From the NCBI GenBank assembly GCA_018806915.1, contig JAGKQI010000073.1, positions 1,054,001 through 1,118,000 of the forward strand: a DNA stretch of 64,000 nt, written 5' to 3'. The position numbers and the translations under genes were made by a program. The notes beneath the pieces are model-generated. The model was not told the DNA's origin. It did not search any database and saw only the letters and a list, made by a program, of their open reading frames with translations. Shown here piece by piece: positions 29,885-41,103 of the stretch (its first letter is position 1; every line of letters starts with the position of its first letter). This stretch comes from Phytophthora colocasiae. Taxonomy: Eukaryota > Oomycota > Peronosporomycetes > Peronosporales > Peronosporaceae.

Positions 29885-30634
29885 TCACATGTACTCACGG
29901 ATGGCTGCTGCGATCTTGTGCAAACCCCGGGATGATGCATATTGAGCCAACATGAGGTCGTCCGTGACTTTAATCATCGGTTTAGCGTGGTGGAAGAGCA
30001 GAATTCGCGGCACTTTGTCATCATCGTCGTCATTCGAGATGACGGAAATCAGCAGTGGCGTCTGGTGTCGGTCATTTAAGGCATTCACCGACGCACCAGC
30101 TTTCATCAGCATGTAGACAATAGTAAATCCATCCGGGACATTAGGAGACGCAGCGTAGTGCAGCGGGTGATTGCCACGGTTATCAGCTTGATAAAGCAGC
30201 TCTGGCTCCGTTTCGAGAATCTTTTTGATAGCTTTCTTGTCCCCCTTACGAACGGCATTGTGAAGACTAGATCGTCCGTACTTGTTGCCTCTGTGTGATG
30301 TCTTTGGAGAAACCGGTTGTTTCTCTATCGTAGTTGGAGATGAAGCACGAGTCTCTGAAGTAGTTTGCGGCTTGTTGATTTTTTGGATTGATAGACACTT
30401 GGCCGACATGGACCGAACACGTTTTGAAGCTGCAGTAGGTAAACTTCGCTCCGTCGCTTCAGCTTCAGGAGGAGCTGAGTGTGATCGCTCGATTCTCGCC
30501 TCTTTCGAACGGGTAGAGGAGGCTTCACGCTGAACTTGACCGATCGGGGACTCTTTTTCCTTGCTTAATGAAGCGATCGTAGCCGTCTCGGAGATCGTCA
30601 CAAGGTGCGGAGAGTACTTCATTCGACGGGGCAT
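29885..30634 (-). CDS. Ankyrin-repeat protein
   Basis: 249 aa from ATG 30634. The first ~115 residues are Ser/Thr/Lys-rich and probably disordered. Residues about 119-200 hold ankyrin repeats: GRSSLHNAVRKGDKKAIKKI, then NRGNHPLHYAASPN, then ALNDRHQTPLLISVIS. The acidic run NDDDDDK and a short C-terminal helical segment follow. The frame extends 46 codons upstream to 30772, but an oomycete-type initiator at 30720-30726 lies inside that extension, which favours 30634. Ankyrin repeats bind other proteins; no partner can be named. Confidence 0.8.
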   Translation of the reverse strand: MPRRMKYSPHLVTISETATIASLSKEKESPIGQVQREASSTRSKEARIERSHSAPPEAEATERSLPTAASKRVRSMSAKCLSIQKINKPQTTSETRASSPTTIEKQPVSPKTSHRGNKYGRSSLHNAVRKGDKKAIKKILETEPELLYQADNRGNHPLHYAASPNVPDGFTIVYMLMKAGASVNALNDRHQTPLLISVISNDDDDDKVPRILLFHHAKPMIKVTDDLMLAQYASSRGLHKIAAAIREYM

Positions 30635-30719
30635 CGTTGAATGGAGATTTGAGTCTGCACAACCACGTGCAGGTGCAGTACTACCGAGGGCAGTTAGCGC
30701 TCTTGAGCTGCAAGAGACG

Positions 30720-30726
30720 AAAGTGA
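30720..30726 (-). promoter_or_regulatory. Candidate oomycete initiator of ankyrin gene
   Basis: TCACTTT on the minus strand, matching YCAYTYY, about 86 bp before the ATG at 30634. Confidence 0.4.
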
Positions 30727-30772
30727 AAATGCTTGAGCCCTTGACTTGAGCACGGTCCGCCTCAAGTCGCAT

Positions 30773-31694
30773 GGGTAAACTGCAGAAACAGCATGGAGAC
30801 CATGTGTCGTCGGGAATCCATCCGATACCATTCCAAACGCATCGGGAGCCACGAAAGATTGCTCGACGACCAGCCAGTGGAGTGACACCTGTCGCGATGC
30901 ATATGCCACGTTACACTCGGCTGTTTCCCGAGCTCTCGGTGCCTCGCCGTCTGGGCCAGACTCTGGCTGGCTCGTCGGCAACGCTAAAGTCTCAGACGTT
31001 TGACGTGTTGTCGAGTTGTCCATGAGCAGCGAAAGATCGATGGCCCCGACAGCGTTGCCAATCCGAAACCTTTTTTTCAGATCGTGCCTTCGCTGCAGTA
31101 CTATCGAGCGTGCATGTGCAGTGTACATGTAGTGTGGTCATTTATTGCGGCGCTTTTAGTCGGTATCATGTGTAGGAGAGTGTGTGATGCCTTATGTCCA
31201 TGGCAGGCCTTCGCTGGAATTTCCTCGGGTGCTGGCAAACAGAGTCAATTCCTTGACGACCTGAGTCAATTGTCAGCAGGATGTCGATACAAACTGCATA
31301 CGTCGAGTCTTAGGCAAGCTGGATCTATCTACCGACAGTGCCGTCACATTGAAAATCGAAACGCGATTGCTGCGCATCCAGCCGTTAGTGGACCACAAGG
31401 ACGTGCCACGCCTGGCCGTAGTGATGTCTTTCTTTTGATAGGTGTGCACGCATGTAGGGAGAGCGCAAACTCCATGGATTTCAAGACATGGCCATTCCCT
31501 GCCAACGTTTTCACGGCAGCTGGTTGTCTTTCATACGCTGTTTTGGCTGTTGCGGCGTTGAAGTTAAAGTATTTAGTCGAATGAACTTCAGCTTCAATCT
31601 TCAGCAAGATACTTTCGACGTTGTACGTCTATGCTGCTGTGTGGTTGGTTCTACACAAACACGCAACGTCTAGAGGCACAGGTTTATTGATCAT
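30773..31694. other. Intergenic region, no recognised gene
   Basis: About 920 bp between the ankyrin gene and the sphingomyelinase. A plus-strand frame of 194 codons (31000-31584) and minus-strand frames of 144 and 87 codons exist, but none has a recognisable domain. I cannot support a gene here. Confidence 0.4.
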
Positions 31695-33242
31695 TTACAA
31701 GTCCGCTTTCGCCTGGATCATCGCTTTGGTCCGATGTGCGTGGAGGTGGATGTGCAGCTGCACCTGGTTGATGAGCTCCGTGAAAGTCGAGCACTCGAAC
31801 GTCAGGAAGAAAAATGTCAAGACGTACTCCGTCACACTGATCATGGCGAACAGCAGCACAGCGACCCACGACCAATTGGACACCACGATCGACATCATGT
31901 GGGTCACAAACACCGCCAATGCAGCCACAAAGAACGCCGCAGCACGCCTTAGTCGCACGTGGCGAGCTGCAAACGCCTCGTTGCGGCCGAAGACAAGCAA
32001 GTTCTGCACCTCCTGAAGGCATGCGGCGTCCGCTGCAGCTTTTTCCTCCTGAGTCTGCTCGAGTCCGTTCTCATCACAGTGTGGACACGCGCTTTCTGCA
32101 ACTTTCGTTGCATTAGGTGACGCCAGTTCATCAGTAGAAACCACGTCGTAGCCCTCCTGCTGTTCGCACATTGGCGGTCTTGGCTCACTGAAGATAAATT
32201 CCGCTTGAACCCCAAAATGGTCTGAAAGTGGCGTCTTCTCGCCTCTCGAGTCCGTGAAGAATCCCTTGAAAATGCTGCTCTGCACTAACTGCCAGTCCGA
32301 CGCACCCTTTGGCTGCTTGTCGACCTTGTACATGACGTAGTCCATTCTCATCGGGTGTTCACCATGCGAGTACTTGTTGTCAGGCGAAGCGAACGTCAAT
32401 CCGTCCTCATCATTCGTGTCTGTGTAGGTGTCTCTCAAACACAGCAACTGCTTGGGCACTTTAAGCTCCAGACAATCCGGAGACGAATTAAAATCTCCAC
32501 AAACGATAGTGAGTTTGTTCCTGTTGGTAGCCAAGATGAACCGCGTGAGTTCGTAACTCTGACCCGTTCGATGCCATTGGTAAAAATCTCCAGGTCCTGG
32601 CTTGCCGCCTGTGTTGTAGTTGGCCAGCAGATGCGTCACGTACACGTCGATCTGCCCTGCAGGCGTCTCCACCCGCAGCAATCCGACACCTTTATTGGCG
32701 ATGAAGTCAGACTCATGGAGGGCATACGGACGTCCACTGAGACTGAACGAATGATACAGTGCGCTCGAGATAGGGAACTTCGACAGTACCAACAACCCCG
32801 TACCGAACGAATCTGCTCCCATCGGGAACGGGAACCCCACCGCTGAGTTAAAGTAGTGGTAATAATGGAAACCACTCTGTTGAGCCTTGGAAATAACAAG
32901 GTTCCGCTCACGGATGTGCCAGATTTCTTGCAACACTACCAGCTCATAACCTTCCGAAATGGCACTGGCGATCTCCGCTGCACGTTCAGTGCATCTAGGA
33001 GCAACAGGGAGACCTGTATCAACAATACATTATTATCATTCCTATCATATTTTTTTTCAATTGGGAGAGTACTTACCCCAAGCATTGAGACTTAGCACCC
33101 GCAGTTTGACAGTCTCCTTGTCCTGTTCCGTCCATTGTGGCCAATCAGCTCGAGAGGGCTCAGGCGTCGCTACAGGCTCCAAGTCGAACATCTCCAGCAA
33201 CACACGCTGGCGAATCCTCTCCACGACGTGGATCTCGGGCAT
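31695..33242 (-). CDS. Neutral sphingomyelinase (SMPD2-like)
   Basis: Hydrolyses sphingomyelin-type lipids to ceramide; endonuclease/exonuclease/phosphatase fold. Exon 1 is 33242-33077, the intron 33076-33014 (63 bp, GTAAGT...ACAG), exon 2 33013-31695; 494 aa. Motifs in order: LRVLSLNAWG (metal-site Asn), VVLQEIWH (Glu), VYVTHLLANYN (His), IVCGDFNSSP, MRMDYVMYK (Asp) and TPLSDHFGVQ (catalytic Asp-His). A Cys/His pair of CPHCDENG lies in the linker, and two membrane segments close the protein (AAAFFVAALAVFVTHMMSIV and WVAVLLFAMISVTEYVLTFF), as in animal nSMase1. All catalytic positions are present, so it should be active at an internal membrane. Confidence 0.92.
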
Positions 33243-33557
33243 TTTTCTATTGACACTTGGTACAGCTTGAGCTACAGACGTGAAGGTGGCGAATTGGACA
33301 CTGAGAGGAGACCTGAGAATTATTCCTGGTGATTGGAACAGACGCGGTGGATTGGGCGGAACGATTGGGCGAATCACGGCGCAGTATCGACCGGATCGTC
33401 GGGATCGTCTTGTGCGGTTGTGGGCTGTGGGTTTGTACTGTCGATGCCTCGCTGCTAGATTTTGTTGGTCTTTGAATTGTTCACGACAAGAGGTGAGCTT
33501 ACACGCTTCGACACTCAATCGAACAGGACAGTAAACAAATGGACGTCGGTTTGCCTG

Positions 33558-33836
33558 TGTTGAAGTTAGCATCTCTACAGTGATGACACCTATCTAAGGG
33601 TATTAAATTGTGCAGTTCCATTTAGAGAAATCCTATTTAACTGGACTGGTTGGTGGAGAATAACCCCCTTCCAGACACCAGACTCTCTAATTCATCACTT
33701 CTTCTTTTACCATCTTCAGCACACAAGCCCATTCTTCATCTACACTCAAGACTTCCTCTCCAATATTCTATGCATTATTTTTTTCGTCTCCATCCTTCGT
33801 CTACCTAACAACTCTGCGCAAATCATTACTTCAACA
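33558..33836 (+). repeat. 5' LTR of the non-coding element
   Basis: It is 279 bp, about 96% identical to 38538-38816 by eye, and preceded by the target duplication GCCTG. Confidence 0.88.
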
Positions 33837-34274
33837 GGTTATGAGCTCAACAGGTTATGGACTCCAACGCTTCACCTGCGTGGATGAAGAACCGGAGACG
33901 CTTGATTCAAGCTCCTCTCAAGAATCAACGAGGCAAGAGAATCGCCCCGGAGAAACCACGTGTCTAGCAAGCCTGACGGCTGCCACGTGTATTCCTGCAA
34001 ACGAAGCCCTACACTACCAAATGCGCCAGCCACTGAGCTGTAGCGCTGCATGAGCTGTACTATCACCATGCGGAGAGGCTATGAAGCCTCCGCGCCAGCG
34101 TTCGAGCTGTACCGCTGCATGAGTTACAATTTCCATGCTATTCCGGCTACTGCCGAGGTGTGAGGGCACGATGCCCTATGCGCCAGCTCTGACGATGCTG
34201 CGCTGCATTAGCAGAACATCTGCCATGCTCTGTCTTTATCCAGCAGGCCAAGAGCTCTGGAAAGCTAAGTGCAC

Positions 34275-34860
34275 TACCGCATCGCACATGTCCTAACCGA
34301 ACGGCAGTGTACAGTGAAAAGGGTAGTGTACTGATACAGCAGGTTATAATTAGCATTAAAATACTACATTTTAAACAAAGAAATATGGGCACAAATCGCG
34401 GTGCCGGGTTTGAGTTAATCCAGAGCACGATGTACTCTTCTGCGTCATGGGGCAAGACGATAGCCTCGCCGATTCTGCGCAGATTTTTGTGATGTCCTTT
34501 TCCTTGATTGCACATCAGCTCGATGCGCTCACGTTGACGTCGCCATGCTTTAGCTTCTTAGTTCGCTCAACTGAATTGTTAATTGAGGGGTAGAACTTTG
34601 CTATTGCTTTTCCTGTATCGTTGCATCTATCTAGAATTGAAGAACTTGTAGCTTATGTGTGTAGTCAATTGAAATGCGCTTGTAGTGTTTCGACTGCTCC
34701 GGTGGTGCAATTGACGAAATTTGAAATGAAGTGAACTACGTTTTAGTTGTCTGGTATAGCATTTTAATGCAACGCCATATGCAAATTTTGTTGTATGTGA
34801 TTGGCTAGTATTCACGTTCGCTTATGACAAAAGTTCGGTTAGGACATGAGCGATGCGGTA
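34275..34860. mobile_element. MITE-like element with 28-bp inverted ends
   Basis: Ends at 34275-34302 and 34833-34860 are inverted repeats with 27 of 28 positions matching (TACCGCATCGCACATG at the left end). The 586-bp interior has no ORF of note. The outermost TA on each side may be a TA target duplication, which would make it a Tc1/mariner- or pogo-derived MITE. Confidence 0.75.
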
Positions 34861-35066
34861 CTGCACGAGCACCACGCAGCCGTGTTATGCCGGCCGTAAC
34901 GCCGATGTTATAGGATAAATTCCCTTGTGCTCTACGTACATGTACGTGCCTTTACAAACTGTGGCGAAAGCTAGTATTGTACCGCCTTTTGAACCACGCA
35001 GCTCGCTGCAGCACTAGCCAAATGCAGTCTGGCAATTTAGTACTACGTAGTAGTACTACCAAATTG

Positions 35067-35121
35067 GTATATATTAATACCGTTTTATTGGTAGTACCAA
35101 TAAAACGGTATTAATATATAC
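35067..35121. repeat. Perfect palindrome with 27-bp arms
   Basis: Arms 35067-35093 and 35095-35121 are exact complements around a single base. They are surrounded by repeated TAGTACTAC words on both sides. It would form a hairpin or cruciform. Confidence 0.9.
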
Positions 35122-35969
35122 AATGTCGAGCAGTGCTGTAGCATTCTATGTACTACAGTAGTAGTAGTACAACTATACGTGCACTACCTAGTGTAACACT
35201 GACAAATCTCGTACACTGGCTCGATGCCAAGCTGTAGCGAACTACCCTAGTAGAACTACGGCTTGTAATTTGTTAAAGCAACATCAAATTCGGGCTATAC
35301 AGACTTGCGTCTATTATCAAAAGTATGTGCTGAAATGTACGAAACTGGGAGGCATTAGCGCCAAAACCCGAGCATTCATACGCCAAACTACATTCAGTCA
35401 CTGGCATGAATTTCAAACATTTCCAGCTTTACAAAACGTAAAGAAGAAAATTCTCAATACTTTCTGAAATACACGACACGCTTCTGTCTACAGAAAGCAA
35501 ACTATAGTTTTACTGCACCAATTCCAACTTCAATTGATTTGATAGTTTAAAATTCTTAGCACTTGAGAAGTAAAACATAAATAAAATCTTCTAAACGAGA
35601 AACAACTCGGGAGAATAATATCCCCAATGATGAGAGCCTGAGCACTAAGTGCAAAAATGATGCGTACGCTGCTGATGACACTGTGTGGTGTTATTTGTGC
35701 TGTAAAAGCTGTAGCTTTTCTTAAAAATCTTTGAACTATAAACTCTCATAGTTAAAACAGTTTAAAAATGAAGTATGAACCAGTTTCAGGAAACTGGGAG
35801 GCAGATGTACTTTGTAAGTCCAGCCAAAGAAACATAACTCAAAAACCGAAAGACAACACGTGAAGAAATACCCACAAAAGAGCACAAAACTGGCAGTTTA
35901 AAAATGACCAAAGTTAAACACTGCTTACACAAATATCAATTCGAACAGATGTATCCTCCGAGTAGCCTA

Positions 35970-38209
35970 CACTAACTACAGCATTTAGTGTTAGTGGATG
36001 AATAGTGTTAGTTTTTATATAGCGTTATTAACACTAATTTGTGTGGGCTCTGAAAGGCAAGAAAAACTAACACTATTTTAGGTATGGCGGCAGAGAAGCT
36101 CAGACCAATGCATATGCAGCTCAAACACTTCCTAACATTCTCCAAGAGCAGCACTTCGCCACCCACAACCTTTGCACGACACGAATTATCCTGCCGCACC
36201 AAGCACGCATCTGTCGATATCTCAAGCACCACCTACCGTTTCTACTCCGCAAGTGTGCTCGACAAAACGACCATACACGATTGTTGTGGCGATGGATCGT
36301 GCTAGACGACTAGCTCAACAGCAACGCGAATGCGCGCAAGCGCGTGAAAACGCTGGCTCACATGAACCTAGTGCGCCCGGAACTGGTGAAGATGACATCT
36401 CACAAGTCGCGCAAGTTGAAGTATCAAAAACTTCAGGAAAACGTAAACGACAGGTCCAACACGTCGTGACAAAGCAAGAGCGATATTCGGTTATTAATTG
36501 GATGATTGCTGAGAATGAGAAAAGCTCACGCTTTCTTTTCAAACGCACCATCGATGCCTTTCCCGGTTGCTTTAGAGCTTCATCAGACTCGGCCAATTTC
36601 ATGAAAGCTTCGCGTTGGTGGAATAACCATGAAGGATTTTTGGCAGCTTGTGCTGATCCAACCAATCGCATGTCGGTTCAGGCTTTGCAGTCAGGAATAA
36701 GGAAGCACGTCATGCTGAAGGCGTTGCCCGGACGTGGCCGCCGTCGCGATCCATGGACAGAATGGCTACATGTTGAGCTCCTGGACGAATTCCACAGACT
36801 GCGCAAGGCGGGACTGAAGATGTCACCATCAGTGTTAGTGGGTGTTGCTCAGCATTTACTCATTAACTCTCGTCATGCTGAGTATACAAAGACATTTACT
36901 CCGCCCGGTTCAGAAGTCTCACTGTACGATCGTTTAAATATTCGGTGGGTGCAGACATTCCAGGACAGATTTAACATCGTCCAGCGGAGACAAGCGGGAA
37001 AAAAGCAGCTCAGTCCCCAGAAACAACTTCAAATCGAAAAGGAGGTCGCATTTCACATGGGTACATTGAAGAGGGGGTTTGAGAGTGGCCAATTTAGCAA
37101 TGATCAAATGTACAATATGGACGAGACGCATTTTATCGTGGATATGGACAACGGAAAGACACTCAGTTTTAAAGGAGATCAGCATGTAAAATACGCCGAC
37201 GTTGTTTCGGGTACGACTGGAATGACAATGGTCGTGCTGATTCAAGGCGGATACTCGGCTAGAGTAGGGACACCGATGATGATATTCACCAGTTCAAGCT
37301 GCAACTACCCCATTCGAGGTGTCCCAGACAATGTACGAGGTAAGGTTTTTTGTTTCAAATTGATTGGTCCTAGCTGTACAGTCCAAACATTTTGTTTTAA
37401 AGGTGTGGCATACCGAACAGCAAAAAAAGGATTTATGACGTCGAAGGTTTTTGCTCAATGGCTCGGTGAAGCTCGGATTCTACGGAGACTACCGAGAGAG
37501 CAGAAAATGATTATCTGGGCTGATAACTACAGCGGTCATAGCCTTTCGGACGACGCAAAGCAGCAACTTACTCGTCTTAACGCGGAGATTCGCTTCTTCC
37601 CAGCCAACGCGACTCATTTGGTTCAGCCAGCAGATTCATTCGTCTTCTCCAAGATAAAAGACGCCTGGACTAAGCGTTGGGAAGCAAAGAAGGTGGAGAT
37701 GATCAGAGCAAATGAGTGGCAGAATGATATTCGGAGTGACGGTTCTTGGTCGGGCGCTCTGCGGAACCCGGGTAAATCCTTCTTGAACCTCGCAGCTGAT
37801 GCCGTTGAAGATGTGAACCTGCAGCGAACCAAAAAGGGCAACATCACGTACGCGCAAAAGGCGATGGTACGTTGTGGTCTTGTTACCGTAAATGGCAAGT
37901 GGAGAATTGATCAGCTAAGTGAAGAGCTTCAGTTTATCATTGCAGATCATTATGATCATTTTCAAGGCAAACCGGTTGAAGATGCTGGCCCAGCACAACT
38001 ACAACCGTCTAAAGATCTTACACTAGCACAGGCTCAGACGCAAACCCTGTCTGGAGAGCGGCTAGAGGCTATTGTATAAGAATTCCTTCTTATTTATACC
38101 ATCGCTAACACTAATTGTTTGTACCACAGATAGAACACTAATTTCAGTGCATAATCTCAGAGCAGGGCCTCATGAGTAGTGTTATTAACACTAAATGCTG
38201 TAGTTAGTG
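35970..38209 (+). mobile_element. pogo/Tc1-type DNA transposon, complete
   Basis: A 2,240-bp element with perfect 24-bp terminal inverted repeats (35970-35993 and 38186-38209, starting CACTAACTACAGCATTTA), flanked by TA on both sides (35968-35969, 38210-38211). One long transposase gene lies inside. Subterminal copies of AACACTAATT / AGTGTTAG occur several times at both ends. Intact ends and an open transposase suggest recent activity. Confidence 0.93.
36292..38079 (+). CDS. pogo-like DDE transposase
   Basis: DDE-superfamily transposase of about 595 codons from ATG 36292 (the frame opens further upstream without an ATG). The N-terminal DNA-binding region is residues about 40-190 (KQERYSVINWMIAEN; RGRRRDPWTEWLHVELLDEF), then RWVQTFQDRFNIVQRRQAG. 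Catalytic acids are in YNMDETHFIVD (first Asp), IIWADNYSGHSL (second Asp) and PANATHLVQPADSFVFSKIK (third Asp). A stretch at 37340-37402 begins GTAAGG, ends AAAG and is 63 bp, like the introns of neighbouring genes. It is in frame with no stop and interrupts the conserved NVRG/VAYRT segment, so it is probably an intron that can also be read through. Confidence 0.88.
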   Translation: MDRARRLAQQQRECAQARENAGSHEPSAPGTGEDDISQVAQVEVSKTSGKRKRQVQHVVTKQERYSVINWMIAENEKSSRFLFKRTIDAFPGCFRASSDSANFMKASRWWNNHEGFLAACADPTNRMSVQALQSGIRKHVMLKALPGRGRRRDPWTEWLHVELLDEFHRLRKAGLKMSPSVLVGVAQHLLINSRHAEYTKTFTPPGSEVSLYDRLNIRWVQTFQDRFNIVQRRQAGKKQLSPQKQLQIEKEVAFHMGTLKRGFESGQFSNDQMYNMDETHFIVDMDNGKTLSFKGDQHVKYADVVSGTTGMTMVVLIQGGYSARVGTPMMIFTSSSCNYPIRGVPDNVRGKVFCFKLIGPSCTVQTFCFKGVAYRTAKKGFMTSKVFAQWLGEARILRRLPREQKMIIWADNYSGHSLSDDAKQQLTRLNAEIRFFPANATHLVQPADSFVFSKIKDAWTKRWEAKKVEMIRANEWQNDIRSDGSWSGALRNPGKSFLNLAADAVEDVNLQRTKKGNITYAQKAMVRCGLVTVNGKWRIDQLSEELQFIIADHYDHFQGKPVEDAGPAQLQPSKDLTLAQAQTQTLSGERLEAIV

Positions 38210-38537
38210 TACAATACAGCGAACAGGTATTGATCCTTAAAATTAAAGGTTTTCCTGAATAGCTTTCTCAACACGCGTACAAAAGCGTTAATAACGACAT
38301 TCTACAACGGTGAACAGGTTTCATCCTCTAAGGTTTTCCTGAGTAGCCAAAATAACAATGAAAACAAGACATTGCACAGCCACGCCAAAATCGGCAAGAA
38401 AGTGACAAATCGGACAACGAAGTCAAAGAAAAAAGGTCATATTCATGTTCGCACAGGACTGTTAAAACAACCACCTGTGGAGCATTAAATTCTACTCGAC
38501 AGATAGAGCGTCATACACATTCCTCGATGTGGGAGGC

Positions 38538-38816
38538 TGTTGAAGTTACCATCTCTACAGTGATGACACCTATCTAAGGGTATTAAATTGTGCAGTTCCA
38601 TATAGAGAAATCCTATTTAACTGGACTGGTTGGTAGAGAATAACTCCCCTCAAGACACCAGACTCTCTAATTCATCACTTCTTCTTTTACCATCTTCAGC
38701 ACACAAGCCCATTCTTCATCTACACTCAAGACTTCCTCTCCAATATTCTATGCATTATTTTATTCGTCTCCATCCTCCGTCTACCTAACAAATCTGCGCA
38801 AATCATTACTCCAACA
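38538..38816 (+). repeat. 3' LTR of the non-coding element
   Basis: It is 279 bp, followed by the target duplication GCCTG (38817-38821) and preceded by the purine-rich GTGGGAGG. Confidence 0.88.
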
Positions 38817-38821
38817 GCCTG

Positions 38822-39574
38822 GACAAGCAAATGCATTCATGTTTGCCGTAACCCCGGGATACTTTCTACACCGCAAATCCAGCCAATAAATTTGCTCTTT
38901 GCGTCGAAGTCGCGGTGTGTCTACCTTCTACTTGGGAGAAAACTACTTAATGATGGTATTGTACCCCCGGAGCTCGATGATTAAGTCGTCTTCCTACACT
39001 CGAGCGTTTGTCGCTAAACAGTCCGTTTAACACGGAGCATCGATCACTAAAGTCAAAGCCGAAGCGAAGAAGGAAACCCGTTCACGGAACTGCCACATCA
39101 GCAAGGCACACGTTGATCAAGAAGAACATGAGACAGTGGCATCTGCTGATGATCTCAAACGAAAGCATAATGCACAACTCCAAATTGCACCTCTTTCTAC
39201 ATGTAAAACCCGTCTTCAACTCTCCTACTTTCAGCGGGCAATCCCACACATATTCGTGTCTGCTGATATAGACATAAAGACGCCAAACTCCCTCAAACCA
39301 GACACTAAGAAGGGATCAGAATATAAGCGGTATAGTTTCTGATCAGAGCACCTGTTAAAAAAAAGGTGTTTTTATAGTCCCGAAATACGTGAAGCAAAAA
39401 ATGACACTGTGATTTGTGCTAACATATTTATTGGTAACACCTAATGTGTGGCACATCTGGTACGGCATTTGGTCCACATGGAAATCTAATTTGTGGATGG
39501 GAGCTCTTTGGAGTATTGCTCTTTAGTACAAACACCTGGAGCTGTGCCACAACCCCCCAGCACTGTTTTGTAGT
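38822..39574. other. Region without recognised gene
   Basis: Between the LTR element and the MULE relic. One 87-codon frame (39008-39271) has no recognisable product. Poly-A/T runs near 39358 may mark an old insertion edge. Confidence 0.4.
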
Positions 39575-41103
39575 GTGATGATAGTAAATCAACCTAAAGT
39601 TCATACAGCGTTCTTTTACTCATTCGCAAATTTGCTCTGCACTTCACCAATGAGGGAACCTGTCGATGCAAGACATCCCATCTCCGACGTCGTCACCGCA
39701 TACAAAACGACAATTCAATGGGAAGGTTACCAAATGATGGAGTGCTACGCTTCCAGCATTAAGAAGACGTACCGATGCAGCTACTTTCGCCGACGACGAG
39801 GCCGACCCAGCTGTCAAGCGAAGTTGGACTGGATGGCGAACGGGGTAACACGTCAAAAACGCTTCCCTCACACGTGTGATACTCCGATCCCTCCCACATC
39901 GGCGCCTGTCGAGGTTATAACAGTATCGGATGACTCATCGGACAGCCTTTCCGGCTCGTCGTCTCATGATACCACCCACAACGCATCTACAGAACCGCTA
40001 GTCGACGGATTGGCTGAATCATTCGACATACACTTCGAGCACGCCTTCGCAGATGACGATACCGGATGCACAGATAGGCCGGCCGGTCGACATGAGTCAG
40101 CAAATAGCTGATGAGACCGAAAAGTTGGCTGTGATACACATTTCACATCCAGCTTCTGAGATTTGGGATATGGTCCGAGAGGAGTTTACTGCTCCAGGGA
40201 TGATAACGCGAGGTCTGTCACGTGAACAGGTGATCTCTCACGTGTATCGTGCTCGCCACAATCATTTTGGCGGCTCTATCTACGACTCATCGGGTGGGGT
40301 CACCCAGCATTAATTCGTCTACTCACGTACGACAACGTGCCCCTGTTCCTGGACGCAACTTTTCGATGCGTTCCAGCTTCATTTTACCAGTGCATCGTGG
40401 CCATGGTCTATGATCGCGGATCTCGGTGCTATGTTCCGTGCGTCACAATTCTTTCGACCACCAAGACGGAATGGTCCTGGTGGCACGCTTTACAAGGCGT
40501 GCAGGTCTGCACGAAAATGAGCATGCAACCAGGGACTATTAGGTGTGATTACGAGCGGGCCGTCCTTAATGCTGTACACGACCAGTTTCCTGAGTCCACT
40601 ACTGTAGGCTGCCTTTTTAACTTCAAGCAGGCCGTGCGAAGCGTATGCAAAAACTGTACATTCCGACAGAAGAGATCTCGGTGGCAATGCGGCGCCACAT
40701 GCTGGACATACTCACAGTTCTTCCCCATGACCAAATCGACCCTCAGGGTATCGAGCACGTTGTCACCCTGGTTAAGGAAGCACTTGCAGAATAGGAAATC
40801 GACTACAGTGAGGCTAAGTGGACCGATTTTTGGGCATACTTTAGGCGAACCTGGATTGTTCAGATTCCGCCACATCTTTGGAACGTGCGTGGCATTGACA
40901 AGCGCATTGTGAACAGAACAAACAACCCTCTGGAAAGAAACAATCGAGAGCTGAATGGCTCGTTTTCAACCCCACGTCCAAATTTGGCGAATTTTGTGGG
41001 TGTCATTGAAAAAAAACTCTCACTACTACGTCACTTTGCTGGAGGATATCGCTCGGAGACGTGCTCGAGCTCCTGTTCACGGCGACTATTTCGTGCCTCC
41101 TGA
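39575..41103 (+). pseudogene. MULE transposase relic with FLYWCH-like finger
   Basis: Four frame segments line up as a Mutator-like transposase. The first (39575-40111) has a FLYWCH-type region: AYKTTIQWEGYQMMECYASS, then YRCSYFRRRRGRPSCQAKL and a closing H.C. The next (40053-40313) is the linker. The catalytic part (40337 on) includes PLFLDATFRCVPASFYQC (first Asp) and TIRCDYERAVLNAV (second Asp). The end (40885-41103) has RTNNPLERNNRELNGSF, typical of the C-terminal part. Frameshifts near 40100, 40310 and 40800 make it dead. Terminal repeats were not found. Confidence 0.78.

Larger units (their letters stand above)
33558..38816 (+). mobile_element. Non-coding LTR retroelement with nested insertions
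   Basis: Two 279-bp direct repeats starting TGTTGAAG and ending CAACA bound a 5,259-bp element flanked by GCCTG on both sides (33553-33557 and 38817-38821). After the left LTR comes GGTTATGAGCTCAACAGG, placed like a primer site. No gag or pol is visible in what remains, so it is a LARD-like, non-autonomous element. About ten differences between the LTRs make it older than the chromovirus. It has received a MITE-like element, a palindromic insert and a pogo-type transposon. Confidence 0.85.

Noticed and set aside
31000..31584. 194-codon frame on the plus strand
   Set aside because: No recognisable domain; competing frames of similar length on the other strand; not enough to call a gene.
36172..36291. 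Upstream extension of the pogo transposase frame
   Set aside because: It begins at a TTG, not an ATG; the first in-frame ATG is at 36292.
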